The notes under the pieces were generated by a model. It was given only the letters and a program-made list of their open reading frames with translations, did not search any database and had not been told where the DNA came from. Shown one piece after another: positions 1 through 11,804 of a DNA stretch of 64,000 nucleotides; position 1 is the first letter of the stretch, and every line of letters begins with the position of its first letter. The stretch covers positions 43,322,134-43,386,133 of the forward strand of contig NC_030831.1 in the NCBI RefSeq assembly GCF_001704415.2, in the 5' to 3' direction. A program made the translations under genes and the position numbers. Source of the stretch: Capra hircus. Its lineage: Eukaryota; Chordata; Mammalia; Artiodactyla; Bovidae.

Positions 1-289
1 AAGCTGATCAGTGAGCTGGAGAAGGGATAGGTTTCTATCTGGGATAAAGAATAGGCTTTGGACTGAGATAGCGCTGACAGCTGGATAGTATCGTGAATTA
101 CTTAATGGCACTAAATTGTGAACTGTAAACTTTGTTCTGTGTATTTTACCACAATTTTTTAATGTACAAAAAAAAAATTTTTTTTAAGCCCATGAAATTT
201 CATGAAGTTTCCACTGAGACAGATGAGAAATAATCCCTTAGAGGAAAAATAACTCCGGTGATTATTTCAGTTTCAATGAATTACCTGAT

Positions 290-450
290 AATTATTTTAT
301 TCTTTGTGTGTATATGCATCATCACATCTAATTCTTATGTCAACTCAATTTAGAGATTAAGAAATAGAAATTTACAATAGCTAAGAATTTACCCAAGCCA
401 CACACCTAGCCAGCAGAATTGGAAGTGAACCCAGGCAGTCTAACTGCAGG
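290..450 (-). repeat. MIR SINE (minus)
   Basis: Diverged reverse-oriented MIR. The order 'attcttatgtcaactca', 'agaaatagaaa', 'acccaagccacacacctagc' matches the reversed MIR body with its 'gaaactgag ... gtcacacagctag' motif. Old and degenerate. Confidence 0.5.
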
Positions 451-896
451 ATGAGTTACACTAAAGGAAGTAATGTTCTTAAACTAAAAGAAGCAATTTT
501 CTTCAAGTGCTGAAACACTTAGAACAAAGCATACAGGCAGCATGCCCCAAATGACCTCTACAGTTACCAAACAAGTGATGCTTGTGGAGGAGTGGAAATT
601 CTACAGACTTGTGTCCACAAGTTTGTTCTCTATGTCTGCATACACAGTCTTTCCTTTATACACACACCAGTCAGCACATGCAGAATTTTGTGGTCTTTTC
701 TCCATTTATTAAAAATTTCCCACACTGCTACTTAACCTACATGATTATAATTTTAAAGACCATATGATAATCTATGTAGCTGATATACCATTTTTCTGGA
801 AGTCATTTATTTACAGTTTCAAAACAGTGTAATTAATGCTGTGATACACATCTCCTTGTATCTATGTAACATTTCATTTTAAAAATCATCTCCTTG

Positions 897-1250
897 TACA
901 GAGAACAGATTGGTGATGCCAGTGGTTGGGGCTTTGGGGGTACAGAGTAGAATGGGTGAAGGCAGTCAAAAGGTATAAACTTCCAGTTATAAACTCAGTC
1001 AGTCCTAGGAATGTAATGTACAGCATGGCGACTAAGGTTAACAATACTGTACTGAATATTTGAAAGTTGCTGAAAGATAGAGCTTAAAAGTTCTCATCAC
1101 AAGAAAAAAAATCTGTAACCATGTGTAGTGATGGATGTTAACTTATTGTGGTGATCATTTTGCAATTTATACAAACAAGGAATCATTACCTTGTACAGTT
1201 GAAACTAATATAATGTTATATGTCAATTATATCTGAGCTTAAAAAACTGA
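897..1250 (+). repeat. Old L1 3' end (L1M type)
   Basis: Matches the remembered L1M 3' UTR. The string 'gatggatgttaacttattg', then 'gatcattttgcaatttatac', then 'gaaactaatataatgttata' appear in the expected order and finish in an A-rich end near 1245. Confidence 0.75.
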
Positions 1251-1309
1251 CCTCTTTGAAAAACTTCTAATAGTAGTATTACTGTGTGGAAAAATTTTGA
1301 ACATACATA

Positions 1310-1500
1310 AAATGAGGTGGGCAGTATAATGAATTACCATCCATCACCCAATTTAGCAATGATCAATTCATGGCCAATCTTACTTTATCTGCATCTTCAT
1401 CCACTTAAGCCTCACCCTCCAGGATAATTTTATAACAAATTCCAGACATCTGAATTTCACATGTAGATATTTTCACCATATATTCATTAAATGAGTTTTT
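1310..1500. repeat. Old L1M 3'-UTR-like fragment
   Basis: Contains the 'caattcatggccaatctt' and 'ataacaaattccagacatc' segments typical of a mammalian L1M-class 3' region. Orientation and subfamily not resolved. Confidence 0.4.
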
Positions 1501-1617
1501 TTTAAATATACTCACAATTCTATTATAGTATCTAAAAATATGAATAATTCCTAATATCATCAACTATAGAGTAAAAGGTAAAATTTTCCTGATTATCTCA
1601 AATATACCCACAGTTCA

Positions 1618-2396
1618 TTTTTGTTTTTATTTTCATTACTCTAGGAGGTGAAGCAAAAAGATATTACTGTGATTTATGTAATATCTTAGGCAGAGAGTGT
1701 TCTGCCTATGCTTTCCTTTAAAAGTTTTATAGTACCCAGACTTACATTTAGGTCTTTAATCCAGTTTGAGTTTGTTTCTATGTATGGTATTAGAGACTGT
1801 TCTAATCTATAGATTCAATGTAATCCCCATGAAATTACCAATAGCCTTTTTCAGAACTTTTCTGGTAGTTCAGTTGGTAAAGAATCTGCCTGCAATGTGG
1901 GAGACCTGGGTTCGATCCCTGGGTTGGGAAGATCCCCTGAAGAAGAGAAAGGCTACCCACTCCAGTATTATGGCCTGGAGAATTCCATGGGCTCGCAAAG
2001 AGTTGGACATGACTTTGGTTCACCTTTTCAGAACTAGAACAAAACATTTTAAGATCTGTATGGAAACACAAAAGATCCCAAATAGCTACAGCAATTTTGT
2101 GGGGAGAAAAAAAGAAAAGCAACAAAGACAGAGCTAGAGGAATTAGGCTCCTTGACTTCAGAGCTTTGACTGTACTACAAAACTACAGTAATCGAAACAG
2201 TAGGATACTGGCACAAAAACAGACACACATCAATGGAACAGGAAAGAAGTCTGGAGGCAAACTCACACACCTATGGTCAACTAATCTATGACAAAGGGGG
2301 CAAGAATACACAATGGAGAAAAAACAGCCTCTTCAATAAATGGTAGGAGGAAAACTAGACAGCTACATGTAAAAGAATGAAATTAGAATACTCTTA
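1618..2396. repeat. L1 ORF2 fragment with internal inversion
   Basis: Positions 1618-1808 read as minus-strand L1 ORF2 (the 'ctctaggaggtg ... ggtctttaatccagtttgag' motif). Positions 1809-1858 and 2036-2396 read as plus-strand L1 ORF2 ('ttcaatgtaatccccatgaa', 'ggtactggcac'-like, 'tctatgacaaagggggcaag'). The plus block ends in L1 coordinates close to where the minus block starts, so two adjoining ORF2 segments lie head to head. A younger Bov-tA splits the plus block. The L1 3' end is absent. No open ORF2 remains. Confidence 0.7.
1859..2024 (+). mobile_element. Bov-tA SINE, flanked by 11-bp TSD
   Basis: tRNA-Glu-derived ruminant SINE with the 'ggttcgatccctgggttggg' B-box-like region and 'cactccagtatt'. 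The 11-bp duplication ttttcagaact lies at 1848-1858 and 2025-2035, so the boundaries are firm. It sits inside the L1 ORF2 block, so it is younger than that L1. Confidence 0.9.
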
Positions 2397-2407
2397 TGCA
2401 TTTCATT

Positions 2408-2516
2408 ATGGACATGAAACCGAGCAAACTCTGGGACATGGTGAAGGACAAGGAAGCCTGGCATGTTGCAGTCCATGGGGTTGCAAAGAGCTGAAGACAA
2501 CTTAGTGAGTAAATAA
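2408..2516 (+). repeat. BovB LINE 3' tail fragment
   Basis: Matches the BovB 3' end ('atggacatgaaaccgagcaa', 'aggacaaggaagcctggc', 'gcagtccatggggttgcaaa'). Strongly 5'-truncated, non-coding. Confidence 0.75.
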
Positions 2517-2633
2517 CAAGAACAATGTATTTCACTGAAAGCTGAAAGTCTAGGAACTATTATCAAATGCTAATCAATTTTTTAAAGTGAAATAACAACT
2601 CTTGAAAGAAAGAGATACTGCTGTAAACTTTAC

Positions 2634-2867
2634 CTTCATGACATCTCTATAGGACCGGATGGCTGAAACTTTCCTCTTTTCGTCGTCATCCTCCTCCAGA
2701 CCCTCATCTGCAGCCTCGTAGCCCTCGTCATTGCTGCCGTCAGCCTCTACTGTGTTGGCCATGCGATCAATGAGCTGCTCCAGTGGGGGGCTTAACTCCC
2801 TTTCTTCATTCTCCTTCAAGCCATAGTCCAGTGCCTTATAAATAATAATTCCCAAAGATTCTATAAC
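2634..2867 (-). CDS. SPIRE1: SPIRE1 exon 3 (KIND domain, central part)
   Basis: This exon has 234 nt, exactly 78 codons in phase 0. It starts after an acceptor '...cctag' (2868-2870) with codons for VIESLG and ends with AAG followed by donor GTAAAG. It encodes a KALDYGLKENEERELSP stretch, then an acidic segment (DEGYEAADEGLEEDDD), then KRKVSAIRSYRDVMK. This is the Spire-1 KIND fold, the module that binds the C-terminal tail of formin FMN-type nucleators. Compared with the human protein as I remember it, only a few positions differ (for example DRMAN for DHMAN, and EEDDDE for EDEDE). The segment is a real conserved exon. It is the strongest coding call in the window. Confidence 0.97.
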
Positions 2868-3059
2868 CTAGGAACATTAAGGAAGGCGGTTAATAGAGAC
2901 AACTGAACAGCTTTATAGAACTGTAAGGCATAAAATATTTAGTATGATATTTAAGCTACGTCTAATCTATTCCATTTCAGAAATGTGACACATTAAATTT
3001 GAGGAGCTTAAAAAGTCTCATCTGTGTTTTTTTAAAAAATCGCAGATGCAACTGAACTG

Positions 3060-3240
3060 AACATTCATCGATTCATTCAGTAAATGTTCATGGAGCACCT
3101 CTGTACCAGGTCCCATACCTGGTGCGGAGTGCAGTGGTGAAGAAAACAGGTAGAGTCTGGACCCCACACTCATGGAACTTATTACTGGGATCACAGAGAT
3201 AAAGTGAATGGCCAGGTGAGGTCTGAGCACACTGGAGAAT
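3060..3240 (-). repeat. L2 LINE 3' end (minus)
   Basis: The order 'cattcagtaaatgttcatgg', 'agcacctctgtaccagg', 'actcatggaacttat' is the reversed L2 3' UTR. Ancient and diverged. Confidence 0.5.
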
Positions 3241-4149
3241 GCAGCTCCTAATAAGAGGCAGCAGCTTCACTATTTCAGGTGAATGTTTCTCTGCAGGACA
3301 GTGTGACTGACATGACAAACAGATAACACAAAATAAGATGAAGGAAATGAGTGCAAATACATCAGAAATCACAATAAATGGAAACAGGTAAAACATGTGA
3401 CAGGCAAAACAGGTGAAAGATTAAAAGGATGGAAAGGTACATTCCAGAAAAATACAAATGAGAAGAAAACCACAGTAATAATGTTAATATCCAAAAATGA
3501 GAATTCAGCAAAAGCAGTATTTAAAAGGGAAAAAAGAAACATCTCAAAAATATTGTGAACTGAACTTGCATGTACCAAACAATACAGCTCTAAAATAAAA
3601 CCACCAATGTTTTACCTAAAACTGTCATAATTACTAATTAAAAATGATAAGCCCTTATCACAGTAGGAAATTTTAAAACATTTCCCTCAGAAACTATTTA
3701 AAAAAATTACAACGAAGACTGTGTGATCTTGCAATATGAGACTTGTAATATGATCAATAAGCCAAATGAAAAACATGCACATATATCTATGTGCAAGCTT
3801 GTATGTGACATAGGAGTACTAGAACATTTCACCTTTCAAAGAATAAGCCTGATTTTTCATTAGATAAGCAAAAGTTAGAGAAACTGATAGAGTAAAACTT
3901 TGAGAGGAAGAGAAAGGGCCAACTAGGATCCCACCAGATAGAAGGCTTTCACAGATGGCAATAACTGAGATGTCAGAGTGAAACAGAAACAATCAGATAA
4001 TTCTCTCCTTTGTTAAAAGCTAGTTATTCCTTCTACACATATAAAAATAAGAGTAAGTTTAGAAAATTTAATAAACCATTTACAGAAAAATAAGTTACAA
4101 TGAAAAACAGAAAATAATGCGATGTCTATTCACAGGGGAAATGTCATGC
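3241..4149. other. Intron DNA, nothing recognised
   Basis: AT-rich intronic sequence. Short open frames at 3088-3396 and 3369-3578 (minus) have no recognisable motifs. I see no repeat that I can name. Confidence 0.4.
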
Positions 4150-4376
4150 TTTGGTTAAAAAGGCAGTCTATGAAGTTACTTGCCTGGGTTCACATCCTGG
4201 CTCCATTACTCATGTGTTATCGGAAAAACTGCCTCATGTATCTCTGTGCCTGTCAGCTCATGTACAAAATGGGGATAGTAGCCATACCTACTTCATAAGG
4301 TTCTTGTGAAGGTTAAGTGAGGTAATAATACATGCAAAGAGCTTAGAACAGTGCCTAGCATACTGTAGCTTTTGAA
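4150..4376 (+). repeat. MIR SINE (plus)
   Basis: Classic MIR order: 'cctgggttcacatcctggct', 'tgtacaaaatggggatagta', 'cctacttcataaggttcttg', 'gcttagaacagtgcctagca'. Well preserved for a MIR. Confidence 0.85.
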
Positions 4377-5334
4377 ACTTAGTGTGCCACCAATGAGGTG
4401 CACAATGGGGCAGCTCTACGTGTACCAACATGTAACAAGATGCCCAGCATGTATCATGGTTCAAAAGGCAGCTGCATAAGAACACTGATATACACAATAA
4501 ATATATGCAGAATAAACATATGCCTGTGTATACAGGTACTATACATTTTTCTAGAAGAACAGACAAACTGTTAAGTTACCTCTGTAAATGAGGCCAGGAG
4601 AGCTTGGCAAACAGTCTCTTTCTCTATTACATGAATGTTTTTGTAAGACCATATAAAACTTTCATAAATTTTAAATTACAAAAATCATTTTTCACAACTC
4701 AAGTTTTTTGCCATCATAGTCTTAAAACATTAAGCCCTACAGAGCAAACTGTTATTCCCAGAAATAATCTGGCTTGACCCATGTCTACCCTCACTCTTAT
4801 GCCCATAAAACAATGGTTCCCAAGACCCTGGGTTACCATGCCATCCCACAGGCTGGCACAAAGCACCCCCAATATCCAGGATTAACAGCTTTTTCCAAAT
4901 CACAGAAGTATGTGAATTAATGAGGACAATTCTCTCAAAGCCATCTAATATACTTACTGGCAGATGATCAAACAAATTAACAATATGCAAATTTAACACC
5001 TATTTACAAGGAACTGATTAGGCTTATTCCACAGCCTTCTCATGACTATGTATGCTTAAAGTGAATTTATGTTGTACAGACAGAATAAAGTCATTCTCTG
5101 CTAGTAAAATTATTTCCAATTTTTAAAACAGTTTATCATGTGTTCTGTAACAGGTGTGGTAGCTCCATCCTCTGAATAAATTCGACAATCACTGCTCTGG
5201 GTTTTACCTACTAAGGCCCATCAGAAAAATTATAACACAGATATGTTGAGGAAAATGCATATTTCATTTCACTGTCCTTTTAAAGATATTCCTGAATCTA
5301 GACCCTGAAAGAGTCTGAGTCTATGATCAGAAAT
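4377..5334. other. Intron DNA, nothing recognised
   Basis: No named repeat, exon or regulatory motif identified. The open frames at 4288-4566 and 4730-4999 (minus) show no family signature. Confidence 0.4.
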
Positions 5335-5540
5335 GAGAGCTAACATTTACTTAGCAAGAATCATGTCAATGACTCTGCCAAGCACTCCACACGTACTGAA
5401 TCACTAAATCATCATAGCAATTCTATCAAGTAGGCATTATTCTTACCCTGCTTCCTTCTGATTAAGAAACTGAAGCACAGAGAAGTGAAGCAATCTGTTC
5501 AAACTCTCAGAGCCAATAAAGAGGAAGAGCCACTAAACAG
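5335..5540 (-). repeat. MIR SINE (minus)
   Basis: Reversed MIR: 'gagctaacatttacttagc', 'tctgccaagcactccac', 'aactgaagcacagagaagtg'. Confidence 0.7.
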
Positions 5541-5644
5541 CAGGTAGAAAGAATCTAAACCTGTGGTGGTCTCAGCCCGGTTAAGGGATTATTATTAGAT
5601 ACAAGACAAGATTCTGAAACACAAATGAAGAGAGTACTGGATTG

Positions 5645-5912
5645 GGACTTTCCTGACCATTCAGTGGTGAAAAATCTGGCTGCCAATGCAGGGGACATGG
5701 GTTCGATCCCTAATCCAGGAATTCCATACACTGTAGGATAACTAAGCCTGGGTGCCGCAACTATTGAGCCCATGATCTAGAGCCTGTATTCCACGAAAGA
5801 AGTCACCCCAATGAAGAGACCACACATCACAACTAGTAAGTAGCCCCCACTCGCCACAACTAGAGAAAGCCTCCATGCAGCAGTGAAGACCCGACATAAC
5901 TGAGAAAAAAAA
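5645..5912 (+). mobile_element. CHR-type tRNA SINE (plus)
   Basis: Begins 'gggactttcctgaccattca', has the tRNA-like 'gggttcgatccctaatccag', then the CHR body ('aactaagcctgggtgccgc', 'caactagagaaagcctccat', 'gcagtgaagacccgac') and an A-tail at about 5903-5912. Confidence 0.85.
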
Positions 5913-6439
5913 AAAGTACTGGGTTGGACTTAAGCAGACCAAAACCTGGATTCCAATTCTCCCACTTAGCAGCTTTGAGACTCAAGAAAAAACTCAACTT
6001 ACCTGGCTTCAGCTACCTGGTCTATAATAAGGCAATGCTAGAGTGGTTCTGATGTAATTTCAAACTCTAAATAAATTGCTAAATATATGTATTTTAGTAC
6101 AGATAAGGCAGCCAAAGCAACTGAATAAAAATAAAGACTGGATCAACAGACATAGGAAATATTCTAAGAGAACTCTCCCTGAGTGGCTCTCAATTTCTAA
6201 CACACAGAACAGCAGATTCCTCAGGTGCCTGTTGAAAGTGAGTGTCTCAGCCCTTCCCAGGCCTGCAGACCATGGATTGGAACCTGCAGGGTGGGTCTGG
6301 GCTCCACACTGGAACCGCTTCTTAAGTGACCAGCATACACTGGAGTTGGTGCCCCCTGGGTTAGGTATTAGGGAGGATCTAGTTCAGTGTGAATAATCTA
6401 TTCAATGCCTTTGCTTTTTGAAGTCAGGGACTCTCTAAA

Positions 6440-7085
6440 ATTGCTTAATTTTTTAAAAGTAACAGCTTTCTTAAGATATAATCACATACCATACAATTCA
6501 CCCATTTAAAGTATACAACTCAGTGGTTTTCCATATCCTAAGAGTTATGCAATCATGACCACAATCAATTCTAGAATGTTTTCTTCACCCTAGGGAAACC
6601 CCACACCCAATAGCAGTCACTCACCATTTTCCCCCAACCCCATCCTCTTCCTGCTGGTAGACAATTATCAGACTACTTTCTGTCTCTACTAAGGTACTTG
6701 CTCTGAACAATTCATACAGATGAAGTCACACAAGTCTGTTACTCAACTTCCCTGGTGGCTTAGACAGTAAAGCATCTGCCTACAAACCGGGAGACCCAGG
6801 TTCAATCCCTGGGTTGGGAAGATCCCCTGGAGAAGGAAATGGCAACCCACTCCAGTATTCTTGCCTGGAAAATCCCATGGATGGAGAAGCCTGGTGGGCT
6901 ACAGTCCATGGGGTCACAGAGAGTCGGACATGACTGAGCAACTTCACTTTTCTGTTACTCAGCATGTCTCACTGCAAGCTCCATCCATGTATCACTACTT
7001 CATTTCTTTTTATTGCCAAACAATATTACACTTTGTGGAGGGACCTCATTTTAGTCATCCATTTATCAGCTGATAATTATTTAGC
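6440..7085 (-). repeat. Old L1M 3' region (minus), interrupted by Bov-tA
   Basis: Reverse-oriented L1M: 'caattcacccatttaaagta', 'ctcagtggttttccatatcc', 'agcagtcactcaccattttc', then after the SINE 'gcaagctccatccatgtatc' and 'cttcatttctttttattgcc'. Confidence 0.7.
6746..6950 (+). mobile_element. Bov-tA SINE, 11-bp TSD
   Basis: Complete SINE with 'cttccctggtggcttagaca', the 'ggttcaatccctgggttggg' tRNA part and the 'gagagtcggacatgactgag' tail. The target duplication tctgttactca is at 6735-6745 and 6951-6961, which fixes both ends and shows insertion into the older L1M. Confidence 0.93.
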
Positions 7086-7089
7086 TGTT

Positions 7090-7896
7090 TCTAAGATTGC
7101 CTAATTTTAATAGAGAAAAAGATTTTAAAATTTTTGCATTAAGATTTTTCCAGGTAAATATATCACGGTACTCAATATGTTCACTATAGTAAATCTTACT
7201 GCAGTGTAAATAAATGTACTACCTAAGTTAATAGCACACTTTCACACACAGGCTACAAAAATATTTAATATGAATATGATTATTGTATATTTAATAGAAG
7301 AGGTTTTTATTCCTAAACCGAATACTTTCTTTCAAAACCAGTTGTTAAATTGTGACTGCCACCGGAGGTTATGGCTTCTGTGCTGGAAAACTACTACCTT
7401 CACTTTCCAGCGAACAATTGCTCTCCTTGTCCCACTTTGCTTTTTTTAAGCTCCATGGACCTGCTCCAGTCTACTTCATAGACCTTGTTCTCTCTACTCC
7501 CTTTCTTATTTGTCTAGTGCTGACCTACTAATTGTCCTGACAGGCAACTCTGTCAGTTTGTGGAAGCACTTTTATTCAAAACTGTGGAAAACTACAGATA
7601 TACCTAAATCTTTTTTTAATTCCAGAATTCTTTATTAGACTTTTAATTTAAAACCATATCCCTGCTTCAATTTACATTTTTTCCCACTTGAGATTAGGTC
7701 AAAAGCTTGCTTCTAATTAACTGACAAGTTCCATGGCACAACCACCCCTTTCGCTGGACTCACTGTGGCTGGGACACACCTGCTCTGGTCATAGCCTTGT
7801 TGAACAAATAATAGAAACATAGCTTATGGCAGATTTCCATCGTACAGCTAATATCTAGGGAGCTTACCTACACAGGCATGGGCCTGCCCTACACAT
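7090..7896. other. Intron DNA, nothing recognised
   Basis: No gene or repeat I can name. AT-rich with short purine/pyrimidine tracts. Confidence 0.35.
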
Positions 7897-8060
7897 TTGC
7901 ATGCACTTCTTACGGAATTCTCATTACAGTACCCTTCAGAAGTATAGCATATACCATCAGCCCCACAACTCAAAAGATGAAGAAACTGAGATTCAGTAAG
8001 CCAGAGTTAGAACTCAAAGCCAGGTTGGCCTCAAAGCCAGTGAGTTTAACCACCTATGCA
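7897..8060 (-). repeat. MIR SINE (minus)
   Basis: Reversed MIR order: 'tcttacggaattctcatta', 'aagatgaagaaactgagatt', 'cagagttagaactcaaagcc'. Confidence 0.65.
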
Positions 8061-8990
8061 GCTCTAGTCACAAAGTCAAAGGCAACAAAGCTAAAGCCAG
8101 ACAGGCAAGTACAAAAGGCAGAACACCTGTGACCACACATCACAGGGCTTGGGGACTGAGGAGGAGGGCTGAAGGCCGCCTGGCCCTCTGGGGTTTCAGT
8201 AGAGGAGGCAGGCATACTCCTACGACTTTCCTTCACACACGGATAGGACAGAAGAGGCACAAAAATTTCCACAATACATGATATGTCTCTCTCAGCCCCA
8301 GGGGCTACTGAAGTTGCTCTTACGTAAAGGGAACGCATTCTTAGTGGCTCACACCTCATAACTTCTGTGAATGGCTTACAGAAGCAAAAAGCTTCTGTGC
8401 TAAACTGAAAAAACAAACAAACAAAATGGGACAATCTGAGAAGAGTCAGGGCAAGGACAACTGATAGGAACCAACTTCCAGCTCCTTCTGGTTCCAATCA
8501 AGACACAGCCAGCACCTCAACACTCGCACTCATCTATGTCAAGATGCAGAAGTAGGGAACACATGTTTTTAAGGGTTAAATTACCTTTGCTACACAGAGG
8601 GGTTTAATGCAACAGTGACATTAGATTATCAAAATAAGCATTTTCCATTGTCTGTTTACATTCAACTTATCTTCATAAAGCAAATTTGTATTGAGAAAGA
8701 ACAGAGACTGCATTTTTAAAAGCTTAGATGCATGATAAATACACTTTCAGGACTGGTTGGGATATGATGATATTTTAATCTTGCCTCTTTTACTGATGTT
8801 TTTCCTATATAACCACAGAAATATCATTCTAAAATTTAACTCCAAGCTTCTAAATGAGCTATGTTCCAAACTTTCCTTTCAATGCAGTCTGAAAACTAGA
8901 AATTAGTTTTACAATAGAAAAAAAATGCTATAAAAGATTCCAGTATTAGGCCACAATCAAATGTTTAAATTGAAAATAAAGTGCAAAAGT
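8061..8990. other. Intron DNA, nothing recognised
   Basis: A 147-codon minus-strand open frame at 8054-8497 has no conserved motif that I can see. I treat the region as non-coding. Confidence 0.35.
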
Positions 8991-8999
8991 TGTCTGGGC

Positions 9000-9150
9000 C
9001 CATGTCCACTTTGAAGCCCGAGCACGGAAGGCCGCGTAGGCACAGCAGCGGGGGAGGAGGGGGCGAGGGGCGGGTGCTAGCCTCCCAGCACCAGGAGCCC
9101 CTCAGCTTCCCAGTCACACTGGCGAGGCGGGGGGGGGGGGGGGGGGGGCG
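9000..9150. repeat. GC-rich patch with G20 homopolymer
   Basis: A CpG-rich 150-bp patch in AT-rich intron DNA. It contains several G-runs at 9050-9074 and an uninterrupted run of 20 G at 9129-9148. On the transcribed SPIRE1 RNA the run is C20, and the G-rich strand is the template. Confidence 0.85.
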
Positions 9151-9329
9151 ACAGCCTCTCTCAGTCAAGGACCTCTCTCTATAGGGGCCACCGTATATAC
9201 GGTTTGTGAAATGATCTCTTCAGCCTCATCATACACTCACTGGGGAGTATGAGGTTTATAGTACCATGTCTATAAACTACACACAATCCTGTATATCTTT
9301 TACAGATGGGAAAGAGACTATACAGATTT

Positions 9330-10085
9330 ACCAAATATCACAAAGCCAGTGATACAGCAGTGACACAAACAAAAATCCCTGCCCTCCAAAGCTGATACTC
9401 TAGAAGACAGAAAAACAAGCCTAATAAACTACAGGGTTTCTAGACGACACCATGCATTGTGGAGGAAAAAGCTTCGTGCAGCCAGGGCATGGTGGGGGGC
9501 GTGGGGGCGGCGGTGGGGGGCAGGTTCAACAGAACTGTCAGTGAACACCTTCCAGTAGAGGGCTGCACGGGGCAGCTGGAAGGAGATGAGAGGGTGGTCT
9601 GTGGAGAGAGTGTAAGGCAGAGGAAACAGCCAGTGCAAAGGCCCTGAGGAGGAAGTGTGCCTGGAATGTCCTGGGAACAGCGAGGTGGCCAGGATGTGTG
9701 AAGAAAAGCAAGTAAGGGAGAGTGTGAATGAGGAGTCAGGAGCACCAGGTGCGGGGGGACGTGCTGACCATTGTAAGGGCCCTGCCTGTCTGCTGGGGGA
9801 GATGGGACCCACTGAAGGTTGTGGGCAGAGGAGTGACAATGACAACTTACAACTAAAACCGAGAGCGCTGGCTCTGGACCACAGCGGAATAAGGGCAGGA
9901 GGAAAGGGTACCAGAGACAGGTGGGCAATGCTGGCTGTACCGGGGACTAAGGAGGGTGCCAGAGCTCTGTTCTGAGCAAATACGGAAAACTCCAGGAACA
10001 GCAGACTTTTCGGGAAGCAAAACAGGAATTCAGATGTAGGCAGATTAAGTCTGAGATGCCCACTAGATTTCTCAGAGGACCAGTA
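9330..10085 (-). repeat. L2 LINE ORF2/3' part (minus)
   Basis: Reversed L2: 'aaaaatccctgccctccaaa' (3' UTR end), 'gaaacagccagtgcaaaggc', 'gaacagcgaggtggccagga', 'gccctgcctgtctgctgggg', 'gggcagaggagtgacaatga'. The overlapping open frames here (9429-9975) on both strands are by-products of this fossil. Confidence 0.75.
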
Positions 10086-10089
10086 AACT

Positions 10090-11340
10090 GGCAGGTAGTC
10101 TCAGGGGAGCAACACAGACTACAGATAACAAGTTGTAAGTCATCAGCACGGAGATGATATTTAAAACAATGAGGCCAGATGAGATCACTGTCCTAGATTC
10201 AAGTGCTTGAGCACAGAGAAAAAATTCACCAAGATTTTCCTTTTTCTGAGATAATAAAGAATTGTCAGTGATTTTTAATTACAGAAGATTCATTTGAAGG
10301 GCTTCAAAAATGTATAGAAACGCTAATCATCTGGTAAACAAATGTAATATTATCACGTTTTATGAAAGGAACAATCTCATTTTTCATTCATATGTTTTCT
10401 CTCAAGAGCAAGATTCTTCTTATATATTTGAACATCAGAAAAATCAGATATTCTAAATGTGAGTTTACAGATCATCTAATCCAATTCCTTTCTTTTACAG
10501 AAAGGAAGGTGAAGGTGAAGACAAGCTGGACAACCTGCCTAAATTCACACAACTATCCAGGGGCAGACCCACAGCCAGGGTCCCTTCTACCCTACCACAA
10601 GGCTCTTCCTTACACGCCGGTCTTCCTGCAGAGCAGTGGCTCCCAGCCTGTGTGCATATACCCGAGCTGGGTCCACACTCACCACGGCTGGCCATGTTAC
10701 TGCCCATACTGGCAGAGGGCAGAGCAGTTGACAGCCTCCTCTGGGGACCCCTCTTCTCAGAACTGCCCTCACCCCCAGGGTATGCCACTTCCCAGTGGGA
10801 ATCACTACTGTAAGGAGTTATTTAGATGAAAAAAAAAAAAAAAACGAGGAAAAGGAAGGATAATTGTCATTTTAATGACGATACAGAGAACTGTGAAGAA
10901 TTCACTTCTATTATCTCATAAGCCTAATCAAGCACTCTTATTTTCTGCTACTGTTAGGTTCCCTGATCCCTCTCCAAATATTTGTTTTATGGTTATTCTT
11001 CTTGTTATCTGAGCAAAGCCCAATTACTATGAGCCATTAGGTACAAAAAATAAGAGCCTTCAGCTTCGTGCTGTAGTTTTAAATCAATTAAAACCAAAAT
11101 AAAGTTTCATTAGAGTTAATATCTAATTACTACTTAAGACAAGCTTAAAATATAAATGATATGACCTATTGATTGAAATTTTCTTAGAAAGCAAATTCTC
11201 TACTTAGAAAAGTTAAAACTGCACAGATATAAGAATTACTAACATGGCTATTTAACTATCAATAAAGACTAATATATTACTTACAAAACAGATCAGTTCA
11301 TTTGATAATACAATACCAATAACTTTAACAATCTAAAATA
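10090..11340. other. Intron DNA, nothing recognised
   Basis: Contains an A-tract of about 16 (10829-10844) but no SINE body that I can place before it. A 155-codon open frame at 10362-10829 lacks any family signature. Possible unrecognised old repeats. Confidence 0.35.
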
Positions 11341-11346
11341 ATAGCT

Positions 11347-11470
11347 TTGTGGAGAAGGAAATGGCAGCCCACTCCAGTATTCTTGCCTGGGAAACCCATG
11401 GACGGAGGAGCCTGGCAAGTCTGTCCATGCGGTTGCAGAGTCAGAAGTGTGAGCACGCGTGCACACACAT
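11347..11470 (+). repeat. Bov-tA/Bov-A SINE fragment (plus)
   Basis: 3' half of the SINE: 'ggagaaggaaatggcagccc', 'ccagtattcttgcctgggaa', 'ggaggagcctggcaagtctg'. The tRNA-like half is missing. Confidence 0.8.
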
Positions 11471-11804
11471 GCACTTGACTGCTCAATCCCTTGACATTAA
11501 GAAAAGTTTCCTCAGCTGCTTCCTCCTCCTCACCATTAATGCATCCATTTTCAAGAAAGGGAAGAACTACCTCAGTGTATTTTTTCTCCTACTTTCCCAA
11601 AGCATCAGAAATAAAGTTCAACACATCAAAAAATAATAATAGCTCTGAAAATATTGTATATTTTAACATAAATTGGTTATAATGCTATAAACCACTTTAC
11701 AAATGAAAGGTATTATCAGTTATCATGCTTATCTGATAATTTAAAATACAAGACAAAGATCATTGCTGAGTGAGTGATGAACAGTAGAAACTGAGGGGTC
11801 ATTT

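Larger units (their letters stand above)
1..2633 (-). other. SPIRE1: SPIRE1 intron 3 (partial)
   Basis: Intron downstream of exon 3. Its donor is GTAAAG directly after the AAG lysine codon (minus strand, 2633 downwards). The acceptor is beyond the left edge. It holds L1 fragments, a Bov-tA SINE and a BovB tail. I see no other exon in it. Confidence 0.85.

Noticed and set aside
6746..6950. tRNA genes at the tRNA-like stretches
   Set aside because: The tRNA-like parts belong to Bov-tA and CHR SINEs and do not fold as intact tRNAs with a normal 3' end.
8054..8497. 147-codon minus-strand open frame
   Set aside because: No domain, no splice context in a recognised gene and no conserved motif. 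Compatible with chance.
9429..9975. Overlapping 60-162 codon frames on both strands
   Set aside because: Explained by a reversed L2 LINE fossil.
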